From contig BLAL01000356.1 in assembly GCA_015698045.1 (NCBI GenBank), positions 434,001 through 498,000 on the forward strand: a stretch of 64,000 nt of DNA, written 5' to 3'. The notes under the pieces are model-generated. The model worked only from the letters and a program-made list of their open reading frames with translations, was not told where the DNA came from and did no database searches. The DNA comes from Rhizophagus clarus (taxonomy: Eukaryota > Glomeromycota > Glomeromycetes > Glomerales > Glomeraceae). Of the stretch, positions 10,446 through 24,700 are shown piece by piece; within the stretch, counting starts at the first letter, position 1, and each line of letters opens with the position of its first letter. A program made the position numbers and the translations under genes.

Positions 10446-12568
10446 ATGTCCTCCCGCAACTCTCAAAACGTTGCTAGACGAGGCGGCAGTCTCTCTAATA
10501 CTAATAGTAGAAGGGCCCACTGTCATAATAAAAGAAATAATAATAATAACTCTGACAACTCAAGTTCTGACGGTGAAAGCACCGCTCAGCAGAAACGCAC
10601 TCGTACTCTCTCCCCTAACACTATGGATGAAGACTTCATCGCTGATACAGCGGTTGACGTTGAAGTAGATAGTCTCTCTTCTCCTTCCAAAGAAAATAAT
10701 ACTGTTTCAACTTCTCTCTCCTCTCTTCCGAATAGTGCTGCGGCCTCTTCTGCGCCCAGTAATGACGCGTCTACTAGCCTCAACGCGTTCATGCATGCCA
10801 GAACAACGACTTCTGCATCCCCCCCTAACGCGTCGCCTGATAAGGCTACTGCTGATGATTCCCCTGTTGATCAAATACCTATCCCGTCTCCTACCTTTTC
10901 CTTTGATAGAAATGATTACCAAGCTGCGGCTGCCTCCAACTCAGCCCCTGAAACTCTAAAAAATTTTCCTACGAATAAGGTATTAATCGATGCAGTTAAC
11001 AATACCTTTCTGGAAATATATGAATCGTACACTGGTAAAGCGTGTATGACTGGTTCTGGTGAATCAAAACGTCTCGTTATTCACTTCCAAACTATGGAGG
11101 CTCATGACGCTTGTATTGGTGCTGCCCACCAGCAGTTCCCTGACCTTGTATTTCATGCACATGATCCCAGACAACTCCGGAGCAATGAGGATCTCTGAGC
11201 CATTCAAGTCACTGACATCCCCTTCTTCCTCACCAAAGAAAATGTCATATCCTACTTCAAGAAATTTGGTAACATTGCATCCTGTCGAGTTTACTCCAGG
11301 AAAAATGCCAAAGTTCAGTAAGCTCGTATTGTCTATGACTCTGCGCAATCAATCGCCCGTTTTGATTCCCAATGGGCGGTATATTGTTTCTCGACTTGCC
11401 TAAGAGTTACCCCGTATCACTACACGGTGGATCAGAAATCTTCTCGTCGCGCATTTGTCGCCACCCTCACTCAGCTGCCCCCTAATACTAAGAACATCGA
11501 TTTAGCTCCTCTCATCAGAGAACTTGGTGCTAAAGCTATTAACATCCCCCTATCTCTCAATTCCTATAAACCCAAAAAATGGGCTACATTACTTTCCCTT
11601 CCCAGGAACTTATGGATGCCGCTATGGAACAACTCATTAGCTATCAAGGTCACACACTACAATGGAATCTCCCTGACGATACCAACAAACTTTGCCATTG
11701 ATGTGGTAAATTAGGGTGTGCTCCCAATCAATGCCCACTCCGACAACAACGGGGCAGAACCCGTGATCGAAATCCCGTAGCTGCACTCAAAGAATGTTTC
11801 CACGTTGGTCAGCCCTCTCGACCCAAAACTACTTCACGCTCGCGCTCCCACTCGCGTTTGCGCTCTAAGGGTCCTGATAACTCTCGACCCTCTCAACACC
11901 AGCAATCTTCCTCTACACAGTCCAAAGTTAACATTCCCAACAATCAGCGAAATCGCTCTAAATCTAATGATAAACGTGACCGTTCAGTCTCGTTCTCTTC
12001 TGCGCTACGCACTCTCCTTCTCTCTTCAACGCGCAATCAGCCACCTTCTTTGTCCTCACAGGACGCCAGTGAAATTCTTTCCTTGCTGAAGGCTTTGCAG
12101 CAGGATATGGCTGATGTACGAGATTGCATTACAGCACTTGAACTTAACGACCAACATATGACTCGTATAGAACGGCACATTGGTCTACAACTGTTATCCT
12201 CTGTTCCACCCACTGCTACTCAATCTTCTGACATGAACATTGATCAACCTGATGTTTCTCGTCCTTCTTTGGCGCAAAATTCTCCTCCTTCCATGTCGCA
12301 TTCACGCCCTCTCAACCCCCTTTTGCCTGATTTTGTCCCCTCGGCATCTCATGTAATTCCCACTAGCACCTTATCCTCGACTGTCGCTACGCTCTCTGCT
12401 CCCATCCTCTCCCCGAAACACGCTAGCGCCGAAATTCAGGCTATCAATGAAAAACATTCAGCCATTGAAAGTAAAATGGACATGCTTGTAGCCTCCATTG
12501 GCAGCTTTATTGGATCAATTAACACCTCTACTACCTCGAATTTGGCTGATACAGCCAATTCCAAATAA
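10446..12568 (+). pseudogene. LINE copy 2 ORF1, decayed
   Basis: Same layout as ORF1 of copy 1 but with the likely ancestral start: ATG at 10,446 reading MSSRNSQNVARRG. Breaks: TGA at 11,196-11,198 (CGA in copy 1), a TAA near 11,319 (CAA in copies 1 and 3), a one-base deletion near 11,585, and a TGA near 11,700 inside the zinc knuckle (an Arg codon in the other copies). The C-terminal part, with SR-rich and helix regions, is open from about 11,720 to 12,568. Confidence 0.85.
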
Positions 12569-12617
12569 TTGTTTCTTTTCTCCCTTCCTTCCCCGTCTAA
12601 TTTATCATAGTGTTCTA

Positions 12618-15600
12618 ATGACGGACAATAATTTTAATTATGACTCTTTCGTTCGTAATCCTCCCAACCCCATAGATATAGAAAATCTTACTTTGCAAGA
12701 CTCTTTATTTTCTTCTATTTCCCTATCCTCTCCCCTTTCTAATTCTTTCAATATTTCTTCGTTTAATATTAATGGGTTAAGAATGCATTCTCAAAACAAA
12801 ATTGAACAATTGAATAACTTCTTTTCTCTTAAGCATATTTCCTTTGGTGGTGTCGTTGACACCCATTTACACCCCAAGCAAATGCAATTTTTATCAAAAC
12901 GCCTTTCTAATTATACTGTTTTTTTCTCTTCCTTGGATACGTCACTTCACATCTGCTCTTCTGGCGGTGTTTCATTATTCATCGAAAATTCTTTGGCTCC
13001 TTACGTTCACACATATACTTCCCATTCATCACGCTTGCTTTCTGTTGACTTGTACTTCAAAGGCAACATTAAGCTGCGAATTTTTGTGGTTTACATACCC
13101 CCTACCTCAGATCAAGCCTTACGCGATACCACTATAGACTTGCTCATCCAAGCCCTCTCAGACACTAAGAGACTAGGCTTTCACCATGCTATCTGTGGGG
13201 ATTTTAATATGCATTTAGATCAATTTTACCCCATATTTTTCAATCAACCTCAAATTGCCTCCAAACGTATCCACAGACTCTTCAATTTTCTCTTGAGCAG
13301 CGGTTATGTGGACTTTACTTCTATCAATTTTTCTGATTCTTTGGGCACTTTTCATTGTGCTGACGTTATTACTCGCATTGATTATATTTGGTCGTGCCCT
13401 CTTCTCAAATCCTTTTTACTTACTTCTATTATTTCTGACGTCTGCGATCGTTCCCTATCTGATCACAACCCTATCGTCACTTATTTTGACTCCTCCTTCC
13501 TAAGTTCTTCTGTCAAATTGGCCCATGCTTGCCAGCTCAAAAGGCGTTCACGCCGTGTTTTTCTTTTAGACTCTGTTTCTCCAGCCCTGTGGGATGACTT
13601 TTCAGCCCATATAGATGCTTCCTATACTGTACCTCCCAACACCTTTGCCTCTTGGCATATCAACCGGATGTGCGAATATTTACACTCCTCTCTTATTGCT
13701 GGAGCAACTGCTATTTTACTCTCACGTACGATCGGTAATGATCATACCCCAAAACTTCCCAAGGAATTGGAAACTCTCATACAGCACTATCGCTTCCTCA
13801 ATCGGGTTCTTCATTCTATTAGGCTTTTGCGCAAATATCCGCATTCCTTTTCCTCCTCACATGACCGCAAATGGACTGTCTACCTTATTCGTTTGGAGAA
13901 TATATTTCGCCTTTATAAATCTTGTTTTACTACTGTTCCCGCTTTACCCCCTACTCTTTCCTCTTGTCGGGCTGACAATTTTAAACATATTTTAGACATC
14001 TTGACTCATTCCTCTTCTTCATTAAGAGGCTTACACCTTTTGAAAGAAAAAGAATATCAAGACCTTTCTATCAAATCTCATATTAAGAAACGTGATCTTA
14101 ATTTTGATACTGATATTTCCTCTTTCATTAATTCAGCGCTCTCACGTTCCTGTCGAAGGATCGTATTGGATCGTATTTTCATTGATCATCCTACTGCTCC
14201 TCGTCTGTTGACTGATCCTTTGGATATATCGGATGCTGTGATCAACCATTTTCAACACGCGGTCCCTATCAAGTCCACCCCACCTGTGCACATTTCTGCA
14301 TTACCAGACAGATGGTGGTCTGAGTATTCACCTATGGACTCAATTTCACCTGCGATTTATGACTCTCTCTTATCCCCCCCTTCTTTGGAAGAATGGCTAA
14401 GCACAATCTCCTCCATGCCTAATGGCAAAGCTCCTGGCCCCTCCATGATTACTTATGAAATGCTTAAACACCTTGGCCCTACCGCCAACGCTCTACTTTT
14501 AATTTTGATCCGTAAATGTTTTGCTTCTGCTGACATTCCGGATCTATGGCGCCAAGCTATGGTTTTTCCTATTTCTAAACCACATGAATGGCGATGCCAA
14601 TTACAAAATACTCGGCCCATCACGCTCTTAGAAGTTATTCGGAAATCATTTGTCAAGCTTTTCTACAACCGCTTATCTTCCATCCTTGCTGCTCATAATG
14701 TTCTCACTGGTGGTAATTTTGCTGGCCTACCTGGAGGAACTTGTCGTGACCCTATCATAACTTTAGAATCTATTATTCATAACGCCAATTGTACCAATTC
14801 CCCATTGTGGATCCTCTCCCAAAATATTTCTAAGGCATTTGATTCCGTTCATCTCACTATGCTGAAATTCGCTTTAGAACGTATTCGCTTGCCTGCCTCT
14901 TCCATTCAACTCATTTTATCACTTTTTATGAGTCGATCAAATCATGTTTTTACTGCTCATGGTGATACTCCTTCATATCGGGTTCGCATTGGTATTGACC
15001 AAGGCGAGGTGATCTCTCCGCTTCTCTGGGTCATATATATCGATCCCCTCTTAACTGTTTTAAAGAAAGAAATGTTAGATCCGTATATCTTGCGATCCCC
15101 CTCATTGCTTACCACGCCTCTTGATGATAGTTCACACCTTCTCATTAACAACCTGGTCTTTATGGATGATTCTACTCTTATTTCATCGTCCAAATCTGGT
15201 TTAGAATATATGCTATCTATCACAGAAGAATTTTATGCGCTGAATAATACTTCTGCTAATCACCACAAATATGTCTTGATTTCCAATTCTTTACCCTTGA
15301 CTACTACTTCTAATATTTCCCCTGTGAATTTTAATTTGTCCCTGTCCTCTTTGAATAGTATCTCTTCTATATCTGTTACCCCTATTTCTATTACTTCTTC
15401 TTTTCAGTTTCTAGGGGTTTGGTTTAACATTAAAGGCTCTTGGAAATTTGTCAAGAAACAAATTGCTTATGAATGCAATTCCTTTGCAGCTACTCTTCGC
15501 CCGGCTAAATTATCGGCCAAGCAAGTCATTTATTTCTACAACACGGTGCTTATCCCTAAGCTTGAATACCATATGCAAGTTACTCACCTTTCGGATAAGG

Positions 15601-18251
15601 ACTGTTATATTGCTACAAGGCTCGTCCGCTCGCTGGTTAAACATAAGGCTAACTTTTTCCGAACTCTTCCTAATCCTATATTATATCTTTCCCAAGCTTT
15701 GGGACTGATTAATTTATCTTCCCATTTGATTCAATGTCACGTTAATTATTTATTTTTAATGGCTAATTCTTCTACTTCTTTTATTCAACGTTTATTTGTT
15801 TATAGATTAATGTTGATTCAATTTCAATTTTTGATTCCTGTTTCTCCTGTGTTGGTGGCTGATTGGTCTTTATGGTCCAATATGAATGCTTTTAAATGTG
15901 ATTATATCGCCTGCACTCTTGCTTCCATGGTATCCACCCCCTTCTGACTGCAACATGCTAATCCCTCTTCATTATGTTCGGACCTTACTCTACCTGGCCA
16001 TACTCCTCTATACTCATGTATGAGTCCTAAAACTTTTAAGGCCTGTCTTAAGGTTCTCCGAAGGTGTCTTCTGTATTATCTTTCACAGTTGATCACGCCC
16101 ACTGGCACCCATCTTGTTTCCTGGACCGCCTATCAGACTGCTTATATTGCTTTATTATCTGACAAACGTAGTCGTTCCCTCCCACATAAATGGTACTTGG
16201 ATATTCAGGCTACTACTACCGTCCCTGACTCGCATGATCAATTATATGATCATTACGTGTGTTCTCCTACAGACATCCCTGCTGTTTCTTTGGTTCCTGG
16301 TGTTACTACTAATCAAAAGAATAGGTATTGGCTGGTTACCTTAGATGGCAACGCTGCTCCCCTTTTTGGCAAGCAGCTTACCGTTCAGCCTAAGAAAGAT
16401 ACTTGTACAATTGTGCATTGGACGTCCAACTATCTTTCCTCTCCTGGTGATGTTATCCGCCTTCACCCTTGCCCGGGTTGTGAGGCTCATGTTCCCTTCC
16501 CTGCTGCTAATAAATACACCACTGTTGAATCTAGGTGTACTTTCACGGTTTCCCTTTTAAGGTCTTTGATTCTCCCTACCCATAGTGAACGCATTCGGCC
16601 TACTACTACGGAAGTGGTTTCCCCCTACTCCTGGACTGACCTCTGTACTATGATGGTTTCATACTACACACGTCTATCTATTCCTCCTGACTTTTCTTCT
16701 TCCCTCCCTGCGGTGTATGGTGATTCGACAAGTTCCTCAGTCTTGTCTGACTCATCTGGCCTTCCTTCTCCTGTCATTCTTTCACCAGGTTCTCACTACC
16801 GGTATTATACTGAAGGTTCTCTTATAAACCTTGGAACACCTGCTGTCTCAATGGGTTGGTCTTGGGTCCAGATTATCCCTGATGCTGGATACCTTAACTC
16901 CGTTGCTACTTACGCACATGGCACTATTCGTAATTGGCTTTCCTCCACTAGAGCTGAAACCGCTGCGATTTTTGCTGCTCTTAGCGTCACTCCCGAAGAC
17001 TCTGTTGTTTCCATCTACACAGATTCTCAAGCCGCTATAGATGGTTTGCGTTCTTGCGCTTCCTCTACTTATACTAACAGTCGATTCTATTACAAAACCA
17101 CCAATTTTGAACTGTGGGCTTCTATAGAATGTTGCATTCACGAGAAACGGCTGGTCGTTCTTCCCGTTAAAGTCAAAGGTCACGACGGCAATTATTGGAA
17201 TGATTTTGCCGACTCTCTTGCTAACACTGCTCATCAGTCAGATGATGCCTTTTCACTTCCTGAGGCCATCTTCACTTCTTCACACAGTATCCGCCTGGTT
17301 TACGATGACGTTATTTGTGAATCCAATCCTAGGCGCCTTTTTAAGGCTTATTATCAGGCTACCTACATGAGGGACCTCTTATCACTCGCCCGTTTTCAGT
17401 TTACTTTTTGTCTGACTGATCAGGATGATTATATCGTTGACTGGGATCTCACCTGGTTCACCCTCAATTTCTCTCCGTCTCACGACGCTTCCTTTCAAGC
17501 TCACCATGCTTCGTGACATTACACCTTCAAATTCAAGCTTTTCCTTGACGACTTGCCTCTCCTGGAGAAGTTGAAGATTACACGTCCAGATCTTTATATT
17601 GATCTTTTAACGTGTCGCTCCTGCAGCATTCGCAAAGAAGATCTGATGCACTTTATTCTCTGCTCCAAACGTCGTACTGCTATGCACCAGATTTTACAAT
17701 CCTACCAGAATCATTTATTCTCCAAGCTTCGTGAAGCTGGTGAATTGGCTGATGTGGATCCCACGCCGATGATCAGGAAGCTTTCTTCTCTCTCTTGCTG
17801 GTCTATTTCCTCTTCTAATTGGTCCTCGTATGCTCTCATTCGGGGTTGCCTGCCCAAACTTTTTATTGATTTGTTTGTAGAATTATCCATTCCTAGACAA
17901 TCGGCTATGAAGGTTGTAGCTGCGATTCACAACAACTTTGTTCAGAAACTTCGAAGACGCATCTGGAATCTGCGTACCTACGACAAAAGTAGATGGGAAG
18001 ATGCGATGCACATCACTCTTAAATTGAAAACTACTCCTCAGCCTTCTAATTTACCTGCTTCTACGTATGTGCCTTTCTCTTCGTTACCTCCTCCGACCCA
18101 TCTCGTGATTTCACGTAACTCTGGAACTGATTGGATAAAGAACTCGATGATTCAGGGATTACCATGGTATAATCATTTGTCGGGTTTTATGGGTCGTCTA
18201 ACGGTGCTACTTAATAACAGCTTTTGCAGGATGGGATGTCGATTTTTATAG
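12618..18251 (+). pseudogene. LINE copy 2 ORF2, two premature stops
   Basis: One continuous frame of 1,878 codons including the stop. It has the same endonuclease, RT (SQNISKAFDSV, GIDQGEVISP, FMDDST), RNase H and Cys/His tail as copy 1. It is interrupted by TGA at 15,945-15,947 and 17,514-17,516. Both are CGA (Arg) in copy 1, which fits deamination of CpG cytosines. In the RNase H domain the motif reads YYTEGSLI where copy 1 has YYTDGSLI, so the first catalytic Asp is changed as well. In motif A, SQNISKAFDSV has Asn for the first Asp. Confidence 0.88.
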
Positions 18252-18612
18252 TGGGCGTGTTATCCGTTATTATGTTAGCATAGTTGCTTCTACTTTGGTT
18301 GGAATATATCAAGGGGGAAGATCTAGGGAAATTTAGTGTAATGCGATTATTCTTTTAGTTTAATTATATTATTTTATTTTTACCTAGGAGACTATATAGC
18401 TTTATTTTTAGTTAGTTTTATTTTATTTTTGTTTTCTTTTTATTTTTATAAATTGTATTGATTAAATAATAATTAATAAAGATATTGGCTACTATGCCGC
18501 GTTTGCTTTGAATTTAAATTCTAACGATTTGCGCACCTTTTTCTGCTGATCACTCTGTCCATTTTTTCTCAAGACAAACTTATCATATAAACTTATAGTT
18601 TTCCTATCTAAA

Positions 18613-21600
18613 ATGTCCTCCCGTAACTCCCAAAACGTTACTTGACGAGGTGGTGGTCTCCCTAATACTAATAGTAGAAGGGCCCACCGCCATAATAAAA
18701 GAAATAATAATAATAACTCTAACAACTCCAGCTCTGACGGTGAAGGCGCCGCTCAGCAAAAACGTACTAGAACTCACTCCGAAAATACTATGGATGAAGA
18801 CTACATCGCTGATACAGCGGCTGACGTTGGAGCAGATGGTCTCTCTTCTCCTCCTAAAGAAAATAATACTGCCTCCTCTACTTCTCTCTCCTCTCCTCCG
18901 AACAGTGCTGCGACCTTTTCTGCGCCCAATAATGACGCGTCTAATAGCCTCAATGTGTTTATGCATGCCAGAACTAGGGCTCCGATCGGTTTCGGTAATT
19001 ACCGAACCATACCGACCGGTTTCGGTATCGGAGCGGTTTCGGTTTTATGATTTATTGAACCGAAACTTTCGGTTTCGGTATCAGTTTTGCGATTTACTAA
19101 ACCGATTTACCGATAATAAAAACATTTTTTTTTATAAGAAAAACGTAAATAATGTAGTTAAAAAAAAACGTTGCGAAACGTTTTTTACATAAACATTTGA
19201 TATAAAAAATAACGTTTCGCAACGTTATTTTTGCGGAACTTGTAAAAAACGTTGCGAAACGTTTTTTACATAAACGATTTGATAAAAAATAACGTTTTGC
19301 AACGTTATTTTTGCGAAACTTGTAAAAAATGTTGTGAAACGTTTTTTACATAAACGATTTGATAAAAAAAATAACGTTTCGCAACGTTATTTTTGCGGAA
19401 CTTGTAAAAAACGTTGCGAAACGTTTTTTACATAAACAATTTATTATGAAAAATAACGATTCGCAACGTTATTTTTGCGAACATTGTAAAAAACGTTGCG
19501 AAACGTTTTTTACATAAACGTTTGATATAAAAAAAATAACGTTTCGCAACGTTATTTTTGCGAAACTTGTAAAAAACGTTGCGAAACATTTTTTACATCG
19601 GAAATTTAATATAGAAAACAACGTTTTGCAACGTTATTTTCCTTTTTATTTAAAAACGTTGCGAAACGTTTTTATAAAACGATTTAATATAAAAAAAACG
19701 TCTCGCAACGTTTTTTTTTGTCACTTTAATAAAAAATGTTGCGAAACGTTTTTTTATGGATGATTTGATAAGAAAAAATCGTTTCGCAACTTTTTTTTTG
19801 CTAAACGTTGCGAAACGTTTTTTTACTAAACTCGTTCGGTAAATTGGTTCGGTTTTCAGTAATTACCGATCGGTTTCGGTAATCATTAATACTGATACCG
19901 ATTAATTTGGTTCGGTATCGGTTTTTGCAAAAACTGAACCGAACCGAACCGATCGGAGCCCTAGCCAGAACAACGACTTCTGCAACCCCCCCTAACGCGT
20001 CGCCCGATAAGGCTACTGCTGATGATTCCCCTGTTGATCAAATACTTATCCTGTCTCCCACCTTTTCCTTTAATAAAAATGATTATCAAACTGCGGCTGC
20101 CCCTAACTCGGCCCCTGAAACTCTAAAGAACTTTCCAACGAATAAGGCATTAATTGATGCAGTTAACAACACCTTTTTGGAAATGTATGAATCGTACACT
20201 GGTAAAGCACGTATGACTGGTTCTGGTGATTCCAAGCGCCTCGTTATTCACTTCCAAACTATGGTGGCACATGATGCTTGTGTTGGTGCTGCCCATCAGC
20301 AGTTCTCTGACCTTGTATTCCATGCACATGATCCCAGGCAGCTCCAGAGTAACAAAGATCTCTGAGCCATTCAAGTCACTGACATCCCTTTCTTTCTCAC
20401 CAAAGACAATGTCATATCCTACTTCAAGAAATTTGGTAACATCGCATTCTGTCGAGTTTACTTCAGGAAAAATGCCAAAGTTCAGCAAGCTCGAATTGTC
20501 TATGATTCTGCACAATCAATCGCCCAGTTTGATTCCCAGTGGGCAGTATATTGTTTTTTGACTTGCCTAAGAGTTACCCCATGTCACTATACGGTAGATC
20601 AGAAATTTTCTCGTCACGCATTTGTCGCCACCCTTACTCAGTTGCCCCTAATACTAAGGACATCGATTTAGCTCCCCTCATCAGAGAACTTGGTGCTAAA
20701 GCTGTTAACGTTCCCCTATCTCTCAATTCCTATAAACCCAAAAGATGGGCCTATATCACTTTCCCTTCCCAGGAACTTATGGATGCCGCTATAGAATAAC
20801 TCATCGGCTATCAAGGTCACACTCTACAATGGAATCTTCCTGACGACACCAACAAACTCTGCCATCGCTGTGGTAAACTAGGATGTGCTCCCAATCAATG
20901 CCCACTCTGACAACAACGGGGCAGAACCCGCGATCGAAACCCTGTGGCTGCACTCAAAGAACGTTTTCACGTTGGACAGCCCTCTCGACCCAAAGATCCT
21001 TCACGCTCACGTTCTCACTCGTGTTCGCGCTCTAAGGGTCCTGATAACTCTCGACCCTCTCACACCCAACAATCTTCTTCTGCTCAGTCCAAAGTTAATA
21101 CCCCCAACATTCAACGTAATCGCTCTAAATCCAATGAAAAGCGCGACCGTTCAGTCTCATTTTCTTCTGCACTGCGCACTCCTCCTCTTTCTACAGCGCA
21201 CAATAAGCCTCCCTCTTTATCCCAACAGGAAGCCTGTGAAATTTTGTCTTTGCTAAAGGCTTTACAGCAAGACATGGCTGACATACGTGACCGCATCACT
21301 GCGCTTGAACTAAATGACCAACGTATGACTCGAATTGAGCAACATATTGGTCTTCAACCTTTGTCCTTCGTACCCAACACCACACAATCTTCTGCCATGA
21401 ACATTGATCAGCCGGACGTCTCTAAATCCTCTGCTACGCATGATTCTCTTCATATCATACCACCTTCGCGTCCTCTCAACCCACTTTTACCTGATTTCGT
21501 CCCTTTAACGTCTCATGTAGTTTTCGCTAGCACTTCATCCGCAGCTGTTTTTACGCCTTCTGCTCCCATCCCCTCCCTACAACCCGCTAGCGCCAAAATC

Positions 21601-21732
21601 CAGGCTATCAATGAAAAGCATTCAGCCATTGAAAACAAAATGGACATGCTCGTAGCCTCTATTAGCGGCTTTATTGGATCAATTAACACCTCTACTACCT
21701 CAAACTTGGCTAATACAGCCAGTTCCAAATAA
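18613..21732 (+). pseudogene. LINE copy 3 ORF1, decayed and split by a hAT-like element
   Basis: The start MSSRNSQNV is as in copy 2, followed by TGA near 18,643 (AGA in the other copies). The hAT-like element at 18,975-19,963 interrupts the Ser/Thr-rich N-terminus. Further breaks are TGA at 20,363-20,365, a one-base deletion near 20,648, TAA at 20,797-20,799 and TGA near 20,908. The SR-rich and C-terminal helix part is open from 20,944. Confidence 0.85.
18975..19963. mobile_element. hAT-like non-autonomous element with hairpin repeats, 989 bp
   Basis: Ends TAGGGCTCCGATCGGT and ACCGATCGGAGCCCTA (right end ...CCGATCGGAGCCCTA), flanked by a perfect 8-bp duplication GCCAGAAC at 18,967-18,974 and 19,964-19,971. 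An 8-bp duplication with TAGGG termini is typical of hAT elements. The interior is about nine units of paired inverse words AACGTTGCGAAACGTT and AACGTTTCGCAACGTT, joined by short AT linkers. There is no coding capacity. A larger member of the family lies at 39,094-41,319. Confidence 0.93.
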
Positions 21733-21779
21733 TTGTTCCCCCTTTCCTTTTTCCCCGTCTAATTTATCATAGTGTTTTA

Positions 21780-24700
21780 ATGACAGACAATAATTTTAAT
21801 TATGATTCTTTCGTTCGTAATCCTCCTAACCCTGTAGACGTAGAAAATCTTTCTTTACAAGACTCTTTATTTTCTTCTATTTCCGTACCCCCTCCCATCC
21901 CCAATTCTTTTAATATTTCTTCACTTAATATTAATGGTTTAAAAACGCATTCTCACAACAAAATTGAACATTTAAACAACTTCTTTTCTCTTAAACATAT
22001 CTCCCTAGGTGGTGTCGTTGACACCCATTTACACCCCAAACAAATGCAATTTTTATCAAAGCGCCTCTCTAATTATACTGTTTTTTCTTCTTCCTTGGAT
22101 ACCTCACAACACATCCGCTCTTCTGGCGGTATTTCATTGTTCATCGAAAATTCCTTGGCTCCTCACGTCCACACATACACTTCCCATTCTTCACGCCTGC
22201 TTTCTGTTGATTTGTATTTCAAAGGCAACATTAAGCTGCGTATTTTTGTAGTCTACATACCCCCTACCTCAGATCAAGCCTTACGAGACTCCACTATAGA
22301 CTTGCTCATCCATGCCCTCTCGGACACCAAGCGATTAGGCTTTCACCATGCTATCTGTGGGGATTTTAATATGCATTTAGATCAATTTTACCCCATATTT
22401 TTCAATCAACCCCAAATTGCCTCCAAACGTATCCACAGACTCTTTAATTTCCTTTTGAACAATGGTTACGTGGACTTTACTCCCGTCAATTTTTCTGACT
22501 CTCTGGGTACTTTTCATTGTGCCGATATTATTACTCGCATAGACTATATTTGGTCGTGCCCTCTTTTAAAATCCTTTTTGCTTACTTCTATTATTTCTGA
22601 TGCCTGTGATAATTCTCTATCTGATCACAATCCTGTCATCACTTATTTTGACTCCTCCCTCCTTCACTTTTCTACCAAATTGGCCCGTGCTCATCAGCTC
22701 AATAGACGCACATGCCGTATTTTTCTTTTGGACTCTGTTTCTCCGGCTCTGTGGGATGACTTCTCAGCCCATATAGATGCTGCTTGTAATGTACCTCCCA
22801 CTACCTTTGCCTCTTGGCATATCAACTGGATGTGCGAATATTTGCACTCCTCTATCATTGCTAGAGCAACTGCTGTTTTACCCTCACGCACAATCAGAAA
22901 TAATCATACCCTGAAACTTCCTAAGGATCTGGAAACTCTCATACAACACTATCGTTTCCTTAATCAGGTTCTTCATTCTATTAGACTTTTGCGAAAATAT
23001 CTGCACTCCTTTTCTTCTTCACATGACCGTAAATGGTCTATTTACCTTATTCGTTTGGAAAATATATTTCGCCTTTATAAATCTTGTTTTTCTACTATTC
23101 CCGTCTTACCCACTACTTTATCTTCCTGTCGGGCAGACAATTTCAAACATATTTTTGATATTTTATCTCATTCCTCTTCTTTATTAAGAGGTTTACACCT
23201 TCTGAAAGAAAAAGAATATCAAGACCTTTCTATCAAATCTCACATTGAGAAGCGTGATCTCAATTTTGACACTGACATTTCCTTTTTCATCAATTCAGCG
23301 CTCTCTCGTTCCTGCTGAAGGATCGTGTTAGACCGTGTTTTTATCGACCATCCTACCGCTCCTCGCCTACTGACAGACCCTTTAGACATTTCTGAAGCTG
23401 TGGTCACCCATTTCCAGAACGCAGTTCCTGTTAAATCTACCCCGCCTCTACATCTATCTGCTTTGCCTGACAGATGGCGATCTGAGTATTCACCCATGGA
23501 TTCAGTTTCACCTGTGATCTATGATTCTCTCTTATCTCCCCCTTCCTTGGAAGAATGGTTAAGCACAATTTTCTCTATGCCCAATGGCAAAGCCCCAGGC
23601 CCCTCCATGATTACCTATGAAATGCTTAAACACCTTGGCCCTACTGCCAACGCTCTTCTTTTAATTTTGATCCATAAATGTTTTGCTTCCGCTGACATTC
23701 CAGATCTATGGCGTCAAGCTATGGTTTTTCCTATTCCTAAACCACATGAATGGCGATGCTAATTACAAAATACTCGGCCCATCACGCTTTTGGAAGTTAT
23801 CCAAAAATCATTTGTCAAGCTCTTTTACAACCGCTTATCTTCCATCCTCGCTGCTCATAATGTTCTTACTGGTGATAATTTCGCTGGCCTACCTGGAGGA
23901 ACTTGCCGTAATCCTATTATAACTCTAGAGTCTATTATTCATGATGCTAATTGTACCAATTCCCCTCTGTGAATCCTCTCTCAGGATATTTCTAAAGCGT
24001 TTGACTCTGTTCATTTTACTATGTTGAAATTCGCTTTGGAACGTATTCGCTTGCCCGCCTCTTCCATCAAACTCATTTTGTCACTTTTTATGAATCGATC
24101 AAATCGAGTTTTTACTGCTCATGGTGATACTCCTTCTTACCGGGTCCGCATTGGTATTGACCAAGGCGAGGTGATTTCTCCACTTCTCTGGGTCATATAT
24201 ATCGATCCCCTCTTGTCTGTACTAAAGAAAGAGATGCTGGATCCTTATATTTTGCAGTCTCCGTCACTTCTTTCAACGCCTCCTGATGAGACATCCACCC
24301 TTTTGATCAACAATCTGGTCTTTATGGATGATTCTACTCTGATCTCTTCGTCCAAAGCTGGTCTGGAACATATGCTATCCATCACAGAAGAATTTTATAC
24401 ACTGAACAACACTTCTGCTAATCACCACAAATACATCTTGATATCAAATTTTCTACCCCTAACCACCACTTCTGATTTCTCCCCTGTGGAGTTTAATTTA
24501 TCTCTATCCTCTTTAAATAGTATTTCTTTTATCTCAGTTACCCCCATCTCTATTACTTCTTCTTTTCGGTTTTTAGGGGTTTGGTTCAACATTAAAGGCT
24601 CTAGGGATTTTGTCAAAAAACAAATTGCTCATGAATGCAATTTCTTCGCCGCTACTCTCCGCCTGGCTAAACTCACGGCCAAGCAGGTCGTTTACCTTTA

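Larger units (their letters stand above)
10365..18507 (+). mobile_element. Full-length LINE, copy 2 (moderately decayed)
   Basis: Head-to-tail with copy 1, separated only by the 15-base target at 10,350-10,364. The length is 8,143 bp. The first 11 bases or so of the 5' end present in copies 1 and 3 (AACGATCTGCG) are missing. ORF1 has about three stops and one frameshift. ORF2 keeps its full frame but has two stops. The 3' UTR is colinear with copy 1. Confidence 0.92.

Noticed and set aside
18650-19192. Reading frame of 180 codons across 18,650-19,192
   Set aside because: It is an off-frame chimera running from LINE ORF1 into the hAT-like element and has no protein-like pattern.
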